32,452 nucleotides of DNA from positions 1-32,452 of the forward strand of contig PDZT01000017.1 of the NCBI GenBank assembly GCA_002753105.1, read 5' to 3'. The notes below the pieces were generated by a model that made no database searches, was not told the origin of the DNA, and saw only the letters and a list, made by a program, of their open reading frames with translations. Shown here piece by piece: positions 23,656-31,937 of the stretch (position 1 is the stretch's first letter; each line of letters opens with the position of its first letter). This DNA is from Deltaproteobacteria bacterium YD0425bin50. GTDB lineage: Bacteria; Desulfobacterota; Desulfobacteria; Desulfobacterales; YD0425bin50. A program made the translations under genes and the position numbers.

Positions 23656-25793
23656 CCTTTTTTCTGCATATCTACTGTATCAGAAGTAATTCCTTTTTTT
23701 TCTAATTCATGTTTGATAATCCGATGGGAATTGGTTTTTGAAAAATCATCTACAAATCGATAATAACGTGGAATAGCGTATTTTGCGAGTTTATTTTGTA
23801 AAAAGTGACATAGGTCTTCTGCGGATATGCTTTTTGGTTCAACGAGCTTTACTGCTGCCATGATCTCATCTTCTGCTAAATCCGAAGGAACCCCATACAC
23901 AGCCACTTCTTCGACACTTGGATGAGACATAATGACTTGTTCAACTTCATACGCAGACACATTTTCTCCGCCTCGCCGCATGGATTCGGTATTCCGACCC
24001 ACAAAATATAAATAGCCATAACGATCCTGTTTAACACTATCGCCTGTATGTATCCATCCATCACCTGATTTTTTTTGTGAAGCATCCGGGTTTTTATAGT
24101 ATTCAATTCGGCTTTTTTCAGCTTTTACCTCAAATAAAAGCTCACCTGAAGAGCCAATCCGAACATCATGTCCTTTTTCATTAACAATTCGATATTTACC
24201 TAAAAAAGGGGGTTTACCTAAAGAGCCAACTGGCGCAGTTCCTAAATTGAATATGCCTTTACCCCCGCCATCAATAGCTCCATACAGTTCATATAGACAA
24301 ATTCCAAATCTGTTCTCAAAATCATCCCACATGTCAGCAGGACAGGCAGATGAATTGACATACCGTACCTTGTGATTGCGATCGTTTTCATTTGGCGGTT
24401 GTTTCATTAAAATGGGAATGATTGACCCTATGGTATTGAACACTGTAACGTTATATTTTCGAATATCATCCCAAAAACGACTCGCTGAAAATTTTCGTGA
24501 TAGGGCTAAAGTCGCCCCAACTGAAAGTGTCATCGTTGTTGTTGCTAAAAGCGCATTACCATGAGCTAAAGCATAGGGAGTATAGAATACATCGTTGGAT
24601 TTCAGAAAGACATGAGCGCCTAAACCCATCAGTTGCACTGAACTTTTTTTATAACGATACACTACGCCTTTAGGCAGACCCGTTGTTCCAGACGTGTATA
24701 AAATGAGGCAGATATCATCAGGATTGTACTGAATAGTTACATCAGACAACGGCATGTGTTTATAGAGTTGCGACATGGATTCCATGGTTTGGGGAATTAA
24801 AATGCCTTGCGCTTCAGATTCCACATCATTGACAACAATTTTTTTCAGAAATGGTAACTGGTCGATTATTGGGTCTAAAAAAGTAAGTAGTTCTGCGTCA
24901 ATAAAGAGATATTCAATATCGCTATGAGATAAAATATAATAAAGTCCTTCTCCGCGAAGTTCAGGATTGACTGGTACAGAATACATTCCTGTTTTTTGTG
25001 AGGCAAAAAATACATCAAGAAAGCGCGGCGAATTTCGCATCAGGATCCCCAAGCCTTTTCCCGGGCCTGCGCCAAGTTCTACTAAATAAGTGGCTATACG
25101 ATTTGCGTTTGCATTCATCTGAGCATAAGAAATGACTTCCTCTTTATAAAGCAAAAAAGGCTTATCGGGTCTTTTAGACGCTTGATATTCTAACTGTTGT
25201 GCCCAAGAAATGTCCTCTGGCTTCCCCAAAACGAGATTTCGAAATACAGAAAGCAATTTTCCTTTAGAAAAAGCATCATAACCAAACCGAGTAACGCCCC
25301 AAACAATATTTTTGATAAATTTCAGTCGATTAATCCGCATCAATAGAGACCGTTTCCATGAAATTTGAGGAGAAATCATTAAGGGATCAGGTTCAGGCCA
25401 TGTAACCACTTCAGATGAAACAGGTTTGCATTGAGTATCAGATTGATAGCAGGTTGGATAGGTCATTTTGGCTGACTGAGTTAAACGCTGATAATAGTCG
25501 CCGGGATTAAATCCCTGTTCAATGCGAATAGCGCCATGTGGACAAGCGGCAACACAACATCCGCAGGCAATGCAGTTTTGCACTCCCGGTACCATTGATT
25601 CTAAATATGGAAACGGTTTTTCATGATCAGATGGTTGTTTATCTTGTACAATTGATCGTGCTGGACAAATAAACGTACAAATTCCACATCGTTTGCATTT
25701 TTCTTTGTCAAAACAAAGCCATCCTGTTGTCATTTCACGAGGATTAATATAATCTGGGATATGTGTCCATGGATAAATTCGAATGTTATTCAT
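23652..25793 (-). CDS. Ferredoxin-acyl-CoA ligase fusion protein
   Basis: 713 aa from ATG 25793 (AAGGAGA about 6 bases upstream). Residues ~25-95 hold two 4Fe-4S motifs: C33, C36, C39 with C43, and C74, C77, C80 with C84. Residues ~195-705 form an AMP-dependent synthetase: YTSGTTGLPKG (366-376), LYELYGAIDGGG, HTGDSVKQDRYGYLYFVGR, MRRGGENVSAYEVE. The sequence resembles medium/long-chain or carnitine-type acyl-CoA ligases. The C-terminal A10 region reads KTNSHRIIKHEL, with Arg at the usual catalytic Lys place. The fusion could couple activation of a carboxylic acid to electron transfer. It overlaps the upstream nitroreductase gene by 8 bases. Confidence 0.88.
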   Translation of the reverse strand: MNNIRIYPWTHIPDYINPREMTTGWLCFDKEKCKRCGICTFICPARSIVQDKQPSDHEKPFPYLESMVPGVQNCIACGCCVAACPHGAIRIEQGFNPGDYYQRLTQSAKMTYPTCYQSDTQCKPVSSEVVTWPEPDPLMISPQISWKRSLLMRINRLKFIKNIVWGVTRFGYDAFSKGKLLSVFRNLVLGKPEDISWAQQLEYQASKRPDKPFLLYKEEVISYAQMNANANRIATYLVELGAGPGKGLGILMRNSPRFLDVFFASQKTGMYSVPVNPELRGEGLYYILSHSDIEYLFIDAELLTFLDPIIDQLPFLKKIVVNDVESEAQGILIPQTMESMSQLYKHMPLSDVTIQYNPDDICLILYTSGTTGLPKGVVYRYKKSSVQLMGLGAHVFLKSNDVFYTPYALAHGNALLATTTMTLSVGATLALSRKFSASRFWDDIRKYNVTVFNTIGSIIPILMKQPPNENDRNHKVRYVNSSACPADMWDDFENRFGICLYELYGAIDGGGKGIFNLGTAPVGSLGKPPFLGKYRIVNEKGHDVRIGSSGELLFEVKAEKSRIEYYKNPDASQKKSGDGWIHTGDSVKQDRYGYLYFVGRNTESMRRGGENVSAYEVEQVIMSHPSVEEVAVYGVPSDLAEDEIMAAVKLVEPKSISAEDLCHFLQNKLAKYAIPRYYRFVDDFSKTNSHRIIKHELEKKGITSDTVDMQKKG

Positions 25794-26523
25794 AGGATTC
25801 TCCTTGTGTTTCAATTCGAGGTGCATCATTTAAACTCTTTTCAAACCAGTGTACGATCTGAACTTCTCTTGGAACAGGTCCATCAGCGGGTACTTTAGGC
25901 CACCCAAGTGCAAGACAGACTTCAAGACGATAAGGATACTGTACCCCAAAAAATTTTCGCCATTTGGGATAATACATGAGTAGTTTGATCAAGCCGATCC
26001 AGCAGCTACCAGCTCCAAGGGAATGAGCTGTGAGTACCATGTTCTGGCCGCAGATACCAATGTCAATTGCCGGGCGGGACACACCTCGCCTGTCTTCCAT
26101 AAGCAAAATTAACGTAGGCGCATGATGAAACACAGGTGCTTTATTCATGGAAATTCGCTGCAACAGCCCCATTGGTACAGGATGAAGTTCATTGTGATAC
26201 AACCAGATAAATAATTTACTAATGGGTTTGAGAAAAAGTTGACGAATACGACTTCGGGTATAATCTAAAAACCACATCATTATTTTGGCAATTCTCACAG
26301 CATCTTTTTCCATTTCGGCGAGTATTTCTGGACTGTTTACGACAACAAATTTCCAAGGCTGTGCATTACCCGCAGATGGTGCAAATCTTCCGGCTTCTAA
26401 AATACGTCGGATCATAAAATCAGGTAACGGGTCTTTTTTAAATGCCCGAATGCTTCTCCGTTGAAAAATAACTTTTTCGACATCTGTCCATGTGTTTAAA
26501 TCCTGTTCTTTTTGTTCAGCCAT
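25786..26523 (-). CDS. Nitroreductase-family flavoprotein
   Basis: 245 aa, FMN-dependent oxidoreductase fold. Signatures: VIFQRRSIRAFKK (FMN phosphate contact), APSAGNAQPWKFVVV, and GAGSCWIGLI near the flavin ring. A segment of about 60 residues around 85-130 (MWFLDYTRSRIRQLFLKPI to HNELHPVPMG) is longer than in the shortest members. The start at 26523 has GGAGG about 5 bases upstream; a Met 4 codons earlier lies before that site. Substrate unknown; family members reduce nitroaromatics, quinones or enoates with NAD(P)H or ferredoxin. Co-transcribed with the ferredoxin-ligase fusion (8-base overlap), which suggests the ferredoxin module feeds or drains this flavin. Confidence 0.9.
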   Translation of the reverse strand: MAEQKEQDLNTWTDVEKVIFQRRSIRAFKKDPLPDFMIRRILEAGRFAPSAGNAQPWKFVVVNSPEILAEMEKDAVRIAKIMMWFLDYTRSRIRQLFLKPISKLFIWLYHNELHPVPMGLLQRISMNKAPVFHHAPTLILLMEDRRGVSRPAIDIGICGQNMVLTAHSLGAGSCWIGLIKLLMYYPKWRKFFGVQYPYRLEVCLALGWPKVPADGPVPREVQIVHWFEKSLNDAPRIETQGESYE

Positions 26524-26552
26524 CAATTCCTCCATTTATATGTAAATCATCG

Positions 26553-26981
26553 TTATGAACTAAATTCATGGATGATACTTTCTAAAAAATCAGCCATGAT
26601 AGATAGTTTTTCACCATGCATGGCCCCAATGATTTGATTTACAGCAATAGTTATTCCTTTTTTAGCAGTATTCACACCAATTCGTATTGTATTTTTACCC
26701 AACATGCCAACATTAGCAAGTTCTAATGGATAGATATAAATATAATCCAGACCATGATTCGTTATGGATATGATCGACTGACATATCAAATGAGCATTTC
26801 CTTTGGCATCTGGATTATTCCGTACTTTTTCGACTGCATGTCGTGCCTGATTGCGAATTTCTTCAGGAATAGGAAATGCTACAAACAAGCCTGAGAATTT
26901 TTCCATTCTTTCTTTAATAAATTTATTTTTTTCGCGAGTAGTGATGTCGCCGATAAATGATATGCAATCCATTTTTTCCAT
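26553..26981 (-). CDS. Hypothetical protein, 142 aa, first gene of the nitroreductase operon
   Basis: Not recognised. Soluble-looking, beginning MEKMDCISFIGDITTREKNK, with a central LICQSIISITNHGLDYIYIYPLELANVGML and a C-terminal AVNQIIGAMHGEKLSIMADFL helix. No signal peptide; a single Cys pair is absent. The start at 26981 has AAAGGAG upstream (the earlier in-frame Met at 26996 lies before that site). 29 bases separate it from the nitroreductase. It may be a partner of that operon. Confidence 0.65.
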   Translation of the reverse strand: MEKMDCISFIGDITTREKNKFIKERMEKFSGLFVAFPIPEEIRNQARHAVEKVRNNPDAKGNAHLICQSIISITNHGLDYIYIYPLELANVGMLGKNTIRIGVNTAKKGITIAVNQIIGAMHGEKLSIMADFLESIIHEFSS

Positions 26982-26996
26982 AAGGTCTCCTTTCAA

Positions 26997-27213
26997 TTTA
27001 TTTTTCCTGTTCTATTGACTGGGTGTAATAAATTTTTTCTGCATTGTTTCGTTTCGTTCTAACTCACTGGTAACATGTAACCTATTCTCCTCTTGTATTC
27101 AATGTGTTTTTTTGATAAAGGTCAAATCAACCTGATGAAATGATTTTTTTAAATTTGGGGTAGCCTAACGATTAGGTACACCCAGTTAATACAACGAATA
27201 AATGGAGATTATC
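26997..27213. other. Divergent intergenic region, hairpins only
   Basis: About 217 bases between divergent genes. A 10-base inverted pair (ACTGGGTGTA at 27018-27027, TACACCCAGT at 27177-27186) brackets most of it, a small hairpin CCTAA-CGA-TTAGG lies near 27164-27176, and a quasi-palindrome around ACATGT lies at 27068-27082. No strong promoter was picked by eye. Confidence 0.4.
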
Positions 27214-27873
27214 ATGAAAAAATGTGTATTCATTTTTGTAGGCATCTTTTTTTTAACAACAGGGTGTGCAACAGCGCCTCAGACCAATACTGGAAAAGGT
27301 GCTCTTTATGGTACAGCAGCCGGTGCAGCAGCCGGTGCGTTGGCAGGTCAGATAATTGGTAAAGATACGAAAGCGACACTGATTGGGGCTGCTATTGGGG
27401 CTGCTATAGGTGGGGCTTCTGGTGCAGGTGTTGGTAATATGATGGATAGGCAGGAACAGCAATACAGACAAGCTTTAGCTGCATCTGAAGCAGCGGCAGT
27501 TCAGCGTCAAGGCAATATGCTGGCTATTGTTTTTAAAGGTGACGTAACGTTTGATACTAATTCAACTTTTGTCAGGCCGGGATTATTATCAGAAGTGGAT
27601 CGTATTGCTCAAATCATGGTACAATATCCACAAACCGTTATCCGTGTAGAGGGACATACGGACAGTATTGGTAGCGAACAATATAATCAGCAGTTATCAG
27701 AACGCCGGGCTGAATCTGTAAAAAATTTGCTGATACAACGCGGGGTTAATCCTTACAATATCATGGCGATTGGATATGGCAAAACACTTCCTGTTGCATC
27801 GAATGCAACCCCGGAAGGCAGGCAGAGAAACCGTCGAGTGGAAATAAAAGTTGCGCCTTCAACGAATTCATAA
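27214..27873 (+). CDS. OmpA-family lipoprotein with glycine zipper
   Basis: 219 aa from ATG 27214 (GGAG at 27204-27207). Lipoprotein signal MKKCVFIFVGIFFLTTGCAT with lipobox LTTGC. Then a Gly/Ala-rich glycine-zipper region (GTAAGAAAGALAGQIIG, IGAAIGAAIGGASGAG), and an OmpA C-terminal peptidoglycan-binding domain with GDVTFDTNS, VEGHTDSIGSEQYN, LSERRAESV and GRQRNRRVEI. The layout is that of YiaD-type proteins. Anchored in the outer membrane, it would hold the peptidoglycan. It is a single-gene unit on plus. Confidence 0.93.
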   Translation: MKKCVFIFVGIFFLTTGCATAPQTNTGKGALYGTAAGAAAGALAGQIIGKDTKATLIGAAIGAAIGGASGAGVGNMMDRQEQQYRQALAASEAAAVQRQGNMLAIVFKGDVTFDTNSTFVRPGLLSEVDRIAQIMVQYPQTVIRVEGHTDSIGSEQYNQQLSERRAESVKNLLIQRGVNPYNIMAIGYGKTLPVASNATPEGRQRNRRVEIKVAPSTNS

Positions 27874-27903
27874 GCTAACCACTGCTTCCATGCAAAAAAA
27901 TTT

Positions 27904-28254
27904 GGTAGTGGCTCATTTGTACATGATGACGAAATTCAACAGCTTCAAGATTTGATTTGAGTGTGGCCTTTTTTAGTGAAATAGTTGATTCGCGTTCCAG
28001 TCGTACGCGAGCGATCGTTCCCACGCTCCAGCGTGGGAACGCATCAAGGGACGCTCCAGCGTCCCAAATATACGTAGCAAGCGCCTGGCTAAAAGTACTA
28101 TATTATTGGTTTTGAATAAAACGGACGCTGGAGCGTCCGAGGCTGCGTTCCCACGCTGGAGCGTGGGAACGATCAACGATCAAACGCCTTGGCTAAAACA
28201 AAAAAAAGGCCACACTCATTTGATTTGCTTGTCATTGATAACTGAGCCACTACC
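27904..28254. repeat. Nested palindromic repeat island (REP/MITE-like)
   Basis: Four short hairpins lie in a large imperfect inverted arrangement. H1: CGTTCCCACGCT (28016-28027) with its complement at 28030-28041. H2: GGGACGCT at 28048-28055 with 28058-28065. H3: CGGACGCT at 28122-28129 with 28132-28139. H4: CGTTCCCACGCT at 28146-28157 with 28160-28171. H1-H2 (28016-28065) is the near reverse complement of H3-H4 (28122-28171) with the same 6-base spacing. Outside these are a 16-base inverted pair (GAGTGTGGCCTTTTTT, 27959-27974 and 28202-28217) and a 12-base pair (GGTAGTGGCTCA, 27904-27915 and 28243-28254). It sits between two convergent genes and could also terminate both. No ORF in it is credible. 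Confidence 0.85.
27959..28217. terminator. Inverted-pair arms with T-tracts flanking the repeat island
   Basis: GAGTGTGGCCTTTTTT at 27959-27974 and its complement at 28202-28217 each present a T-tract toward one of the two convergent genes. They may act as intrinsic-like terminators for the lipoprotein gene (+) and the hybrid kinase (-), but the short-range hairpins needed are not obvious. Confidence 0.3.
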
Positions 28255-28261
28255 GTTTTTT

Positions 28262-31200
28262 TTATTCCAATACAATCGATAAGTCACTTGCAATAGACTG
28301 TAAATACATCCTTGCTTCTTTGAATTTTAGACCATTTAAAGCATTTTCTAAATTCGTTACGTTTTCTTTCGTTGATATTGTTTCCATCAAAGTCCCTTTG
28401 AGTTGCCCAAAAATAGAAATCGCTTTGAAATTATTCACTTTTAATAAGTTGTGTAATTCAACCAACTGATGGGATAGGTCTGTTTTATCCAGAATATTTT
28501 CCTGATGTTCTACTTTGGTTTCCTTGTATTCTTTTTCAAGGCGTTCTATAGAACGTATCACGTTTTCCCATTCCTGTTCTGATTTATAAAGATAATCAGA
28601 AATAGCATATGTATCTTGTCGAATAACAGAGGTTTCTAATGCTTTCAGCAAATGATTTAATTCAGTTGCAGCAATACTTCCTGACATTCCTTTTAAACCA
28701 TGTATTAAATACTGAGCTTGTTGATAATCCAATTTTTCTATACTCGATTTAATGCTTGAGAACATATCCGCATTATCATTTTTAAATTGAATGAGCAGTT
28801 TTTTAAACAGCGATTTGTTATTCCCAAGGCGTTTAAGCCCTGAAGGAATATCAATACTCTGCAAAAATTCTGGAAGTGAATGATCATCAGGCGATGTCTC
28901 TTTTTTGGGGTTCACCGGTTTTAAATCCGTTTTCTGGAATGGTTTGGGTTTAATCCATTTCACAAGAACCCGATGCAGTTCTTCAACTTCAATAGGTTTT
29001 GCAATATGATCGTTCATGCTTGCATCAAGACACTTTTGACGTTCTTCAACCAAAGCATGAGCAGTCATCGCAATAATGGGTATGTCTTTGGAAATCATTT
29101 CCCGAATATGGCGTGTGGCTTCAAACCCATCCATTTCTGGCATCTGGACGTCCATAAGTATTAAATCAAACACCATGTCTTGTTTTTTCAAATAATTCAG
29201 AGCATCTTTGCCATGTTGAGCAATAGATACAATAAATCCAGCCTGTTGAAGCATTTCTAAAGCCACCTGTTGATTTAGGGGATGATCTTCCACCACAAGA
29301 ATATGAGACCCTTTGATCAATTCTAAGCCTTTAGTTTTCATTACGGTATGTTCATGATGCCTATAAGAATTGACGTTATTATTATAAATATGTTCAAGGA
29401 AATTAAACTCAGGATAAGCACATTCGGATTTACACCCTAACATGATTGTAAAGCGAAACTCAGAGCCTTTTCCATATTCGCTTTGTACACGTATTTCACC
29501 ATGCATCATCTCGATTAATTTTTTACAAATACTAAGCCCTAAACCTGTACCTCCAAATTTACGTGTTGTTGAACTATCCGCCTGAGTAAATGGCGTAAAT
29601 AAAAATTGCAGTTGTTCTTCTTTGATGCCAATGCCTGTATCTTTGACTGAAAACTGAATCACAATGAAATCCTTTTCTAATCGCATCAGTTGGGCAGATA
29701 CGATAATTTCTCCATGTTCAGTAAACTTTACTGCATTGCCTACGAGGTTTGTAAATAGTTGAGAAATCCTTAAGTAATCTCCCATCAGAGACCTTGGAAT
29801 AAGGGTATCAATAGAAAATAAGAGTTTAATCTTTTTTTCTTCAACTTTGGCTGTAAATAAAGACGCAATGCCATCAAAAAGCGTTTCTAAATAAAAATGA
29901 ACCGTATTTAATTCAAGTTTGCCAGCTTCAATTTTTGAAAAATCAAGTACATCATTGATGATCCCAAGAAGGGATTTGGCAGAGAATTGTATTTTATCCA
30001 TGTAATCTCTTTGCTTAGGCGATAATTCAGTTTGCAGCAACAGATGGCCTAATCCAATGATGGCATTCATTGGAGTTCGGATTTCATGGCTGATATTGGC
30101 GAGGAATTCACTTTTTGCACGGCTGGCAATTTCTGCATTTTCTTTTGCAGCAAGCATGGCTTCTTCAGCTTTTTTTCGTTCAGAAATATCATTTGAAAAT
30201 GCCAGAATATATTTTTTGCCATGAATTTCAAGTAATCCAGCAGCGTATTCAATCGGAAATTCTGCTTTATCTTTTCGAACATGCAGCGTTTCGCCTTTAA
30301 CCCATTCACCTGCAAGAATGCGTGTAATTTTATTTTCAGCATCTACCGCAGTTTCTGGAATATCCAAATCAGTAATGTGCATGCGCTCAAGTTCTTCGAC
30401 AGTATAACCATGCATTATTGCAGCAGCTTTATTGGCTTGTACAATAGAACCAGCCGAGTTTCCATCTGCAGAAAGAATATAAATGGCTTCAGCCGCATTT
30501 TCGAATAATAAACGGTAACGTTCTTCACTTTGCTCCAACGCTTTAGCTGATGTTCTTAATTCGGTAATATCCCAGTTTGTGCCTAGCATCCGAAGTGGAT
30601 TTCCATCGGTATCCCGTTGTATCATCGCAAACGCCTTAAGGTATTTAATGCTTCCATCATCCCAAAGAATACGAAGTTCCGTATTATATTCTTTTTCTCC
30701 ACGAAATGCCGCCTTCGAATGTTCATTGTTTTTTTGAACATCATCTGGATGAAGTCGATTGTTAAACACGTCAATAGTGATGGGTTGGCTAAAGGGTTCT
30801 ATCCCGTACAACAGATACATCTGCTCATCCCATTCAACCGTATTACCTTGTAAATTCCAGTCCCAAATCCCAATTTGAGCTGCTTTTGTCGCCAAAAGAA
30901 GCCGTTCAGAAATATTTTTAAGCTGGTGTTCTGTTTTTTTACGTTCAGAAATATCATTCACCATGAGCAGCAGATGCAGTTCTCCAGAGGTAATAAATGG
31001 TGAAAAATAACAAGCAAGCCATAATTCCTTACCAGATGAAGAAATAATATGACACTCGCCCTGTTGTGCCTGCATTTGTTCCAGACAATCTTCTGCCATT
31101 TTTAACAGTCCAAATGTTTTCCACGAGGCAATTTCTTTAAAATTTTGATTAAGTATTTCTTGACGGGTTGCATTGAGAATTTTTGTCATCGAATCATTGG

Positions 31201-31807
31201 CAAGAATACACTCCCCAGACGCATTATATGCGACAATACCAAGGTATGATGCTGCAATTAATTTTTGATTGAGGTCTAAGGTTTCCTGAAGGTGTTGGTC
31301 TGATTGTTTCAGTGCATCAATCGTTATTTTTAATTTTTCTTCAACAAGTTTTGATTCTGTAATATCCTGAACTGTACCTATAGAACGGATAGGGTTACCT
31401 TTATCATCAAACAGATGTTCAGCACGTTCATGTACATATTTAATGCGGCCATCTGACATCATCAGACGATGCGTAATATCATATCTTGTTTTTTGAATTA
31501 GAGAATCTTTATAAGACTGATCAACCTGTTCACGATCTTCTGGATGAATTATTTCTAAAAAACCTTCATAAGAGGGTTTAACCTGTTTTGAATTGATTTC
31601 AAAAATTTGAAAAATCATGTCCGACCATATCAGTTGTTGGCTTGAAAAATCCAACTCCCAACTTCCGATATGAGTGATACGCTGGGTTTCATTTAGATTT
31701 TTTTTGAGTTTATTTAATTCGTTTTTTAGTTTTTGCCTAACCAAAAAACAAAAACCTATAATCAGAAATCCGATGAGCGTTATGAAAAACAGCATAGTAA
31801 ACTCCAT
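28262..31807 (-). CDS. Hybrid sensor histidine kinase with four PAS-type domains, REC and HPt
   Basis: 1181 aa. One membrane segment at ~6-24, then PAS domains ~45-152, ~175-290, ~305-415 and ~425-545, each ending in a PAC-like DISERK or DITE motif. HisKA: EFLANISHEIRTPMNAIIG (H574). HATPase_c ~670-790: NLVGNAVKFT, DTGIGI, GTGLGLSICKKL. REC ~835-955: D886 in LMDVQMPEMDG, and K937. HPt ~995-1090: LIHGLKGMSGSIA (H1036). A helical tail to 1181 looks like a degenerate second helix bundle. The full BarA/ArcB-like His-Asp-His chain is present; a separate response regulator would be the final acceptor. Start has AAGGAGA 8 bases upstream. No neighbour response regulator is seen. Confidence 0.93.
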   Translation of the reverse strand: MEFTMLFFITLIGFLIIGFCFLVRQKLKNELNKLKKNLNETQRITHIGSWELDFSSQQLIWSDMIFQIFEINSKQVKPSYEGFLEIIHPEDREQVDQSYKDSLIQKTRYDITHRLMMSDGRIKYVHERAEHLFDDKGNPIRSIGTVQDITESKLVEEKLKITIDALKQSDQHLQETLDLNQKLIAASYLGIVAYNASGECILANDSMTKILNATRQEILNQNFKEIASWKTFGLLKMAEDCLEQMQAQQGECHIISSSGKELWLACYFSPFITSGELHLLLMVNDISERKKTEHQLKNISERLLLATKAAQIGIWDWNLQGNTVEWDEQMYLLYGIEPFSQPITIDVFNNRLHPDDVQKNNEHSKAAFRGEKEYNTELRILWDDGSIKYLKAFAMIQRDTDGNPLRMLGTNWDITELRTSAKALEQSEERYRLLFENAAEAIYILSADGNSAGSIVQANKAAAIMHGYTVEELERMHITDLDIPETAVDAENKITRILAGEWVKGETLHVRKDKAEFPIEYAAGLLEIHGKKYILAFSNDISERKKAEEAMLAAKENAEIASRAKSEFLANISHEIRTPMNAIIGLGHLLLQTELSPKQRDYMDKIQFSAKSLLGIINDVLDFSKIEAGKLELNTVHFYLETLFDGIASLFTAKVEEKKIKLLFSIDTLIPRSLMGDYLRISQLFTNLVGNAVKFTEHGEIIVSAQLMRLEKDFIVIQFSVKDTGIGIKEEQLQFLFTPFTQADSSTTRKFGGTGLGLSICKKLIEMMHGEIRVQSEYGKGSEFRFTIMLGCKSECAYPEFNFLEHIYNNNVNSYRHHEHTVMKTKGLELIKGSHILVVEDHPLNQQVALEMLQQAGFIVSIAQHGKDALNYLKKQDMVFDLILMDVQMPEMDGFEATRHIREMISKDIPIIAMTAHALVEERQKCLDASMNDHIAKPIEVEELHRVLVKWIKPKPFQKTDLKPVNPKKETSPDDHSLPEFLQSIDIPSGLKRLGNNKSLFKKLLIQFKNDNADMFSSIKSSIEKLDYQQAQYLIHGLKGMSGSIAATELNHLLKALETSVIRQDTYAISDYLYKSEQEWENVIRSIERLEKEYKETKVEHQENILDKTDLSHQLVELHNLLKVNNFKAISIFGQLKGTLMETISTKENVTNLENALNGLKFKEARMYLQSIASDLSIVLE

Positions 31808-31937
31808 GCGAATATCTCCTTATGGGCGATTATTAATTATTAATCAATCACTTGACAGGCTCAAGTCAATTGGATATTGCAGGCAAAAAAGAATAAAAAG
31901 TAATATAAGAAATTGAATACAGAAAGCAAATACTATT
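31808..31937 (+). promoter_or_regulatory. Divergent promoter region with candidate TTGACA
   Basis: TTGACA at 31852-31857 with TATTGC at 31875-31880 (17-base spacing) is a modest candidate promoter for the thymidylate synthase gene. ACTTG and CAAGT around it (31850-31866) form a small inverted pair that could be an operator. No strong minus-strand promoter for the kinase was identified. Confidence 0.3.

Noticed and set aside
27973..28176. Minus-strand ORF of 67 aa
   Set aside because: It is translated from the palindromic repeat island and gives the HAGAWER-type peptide that is a known artefact of such repeats in databases.
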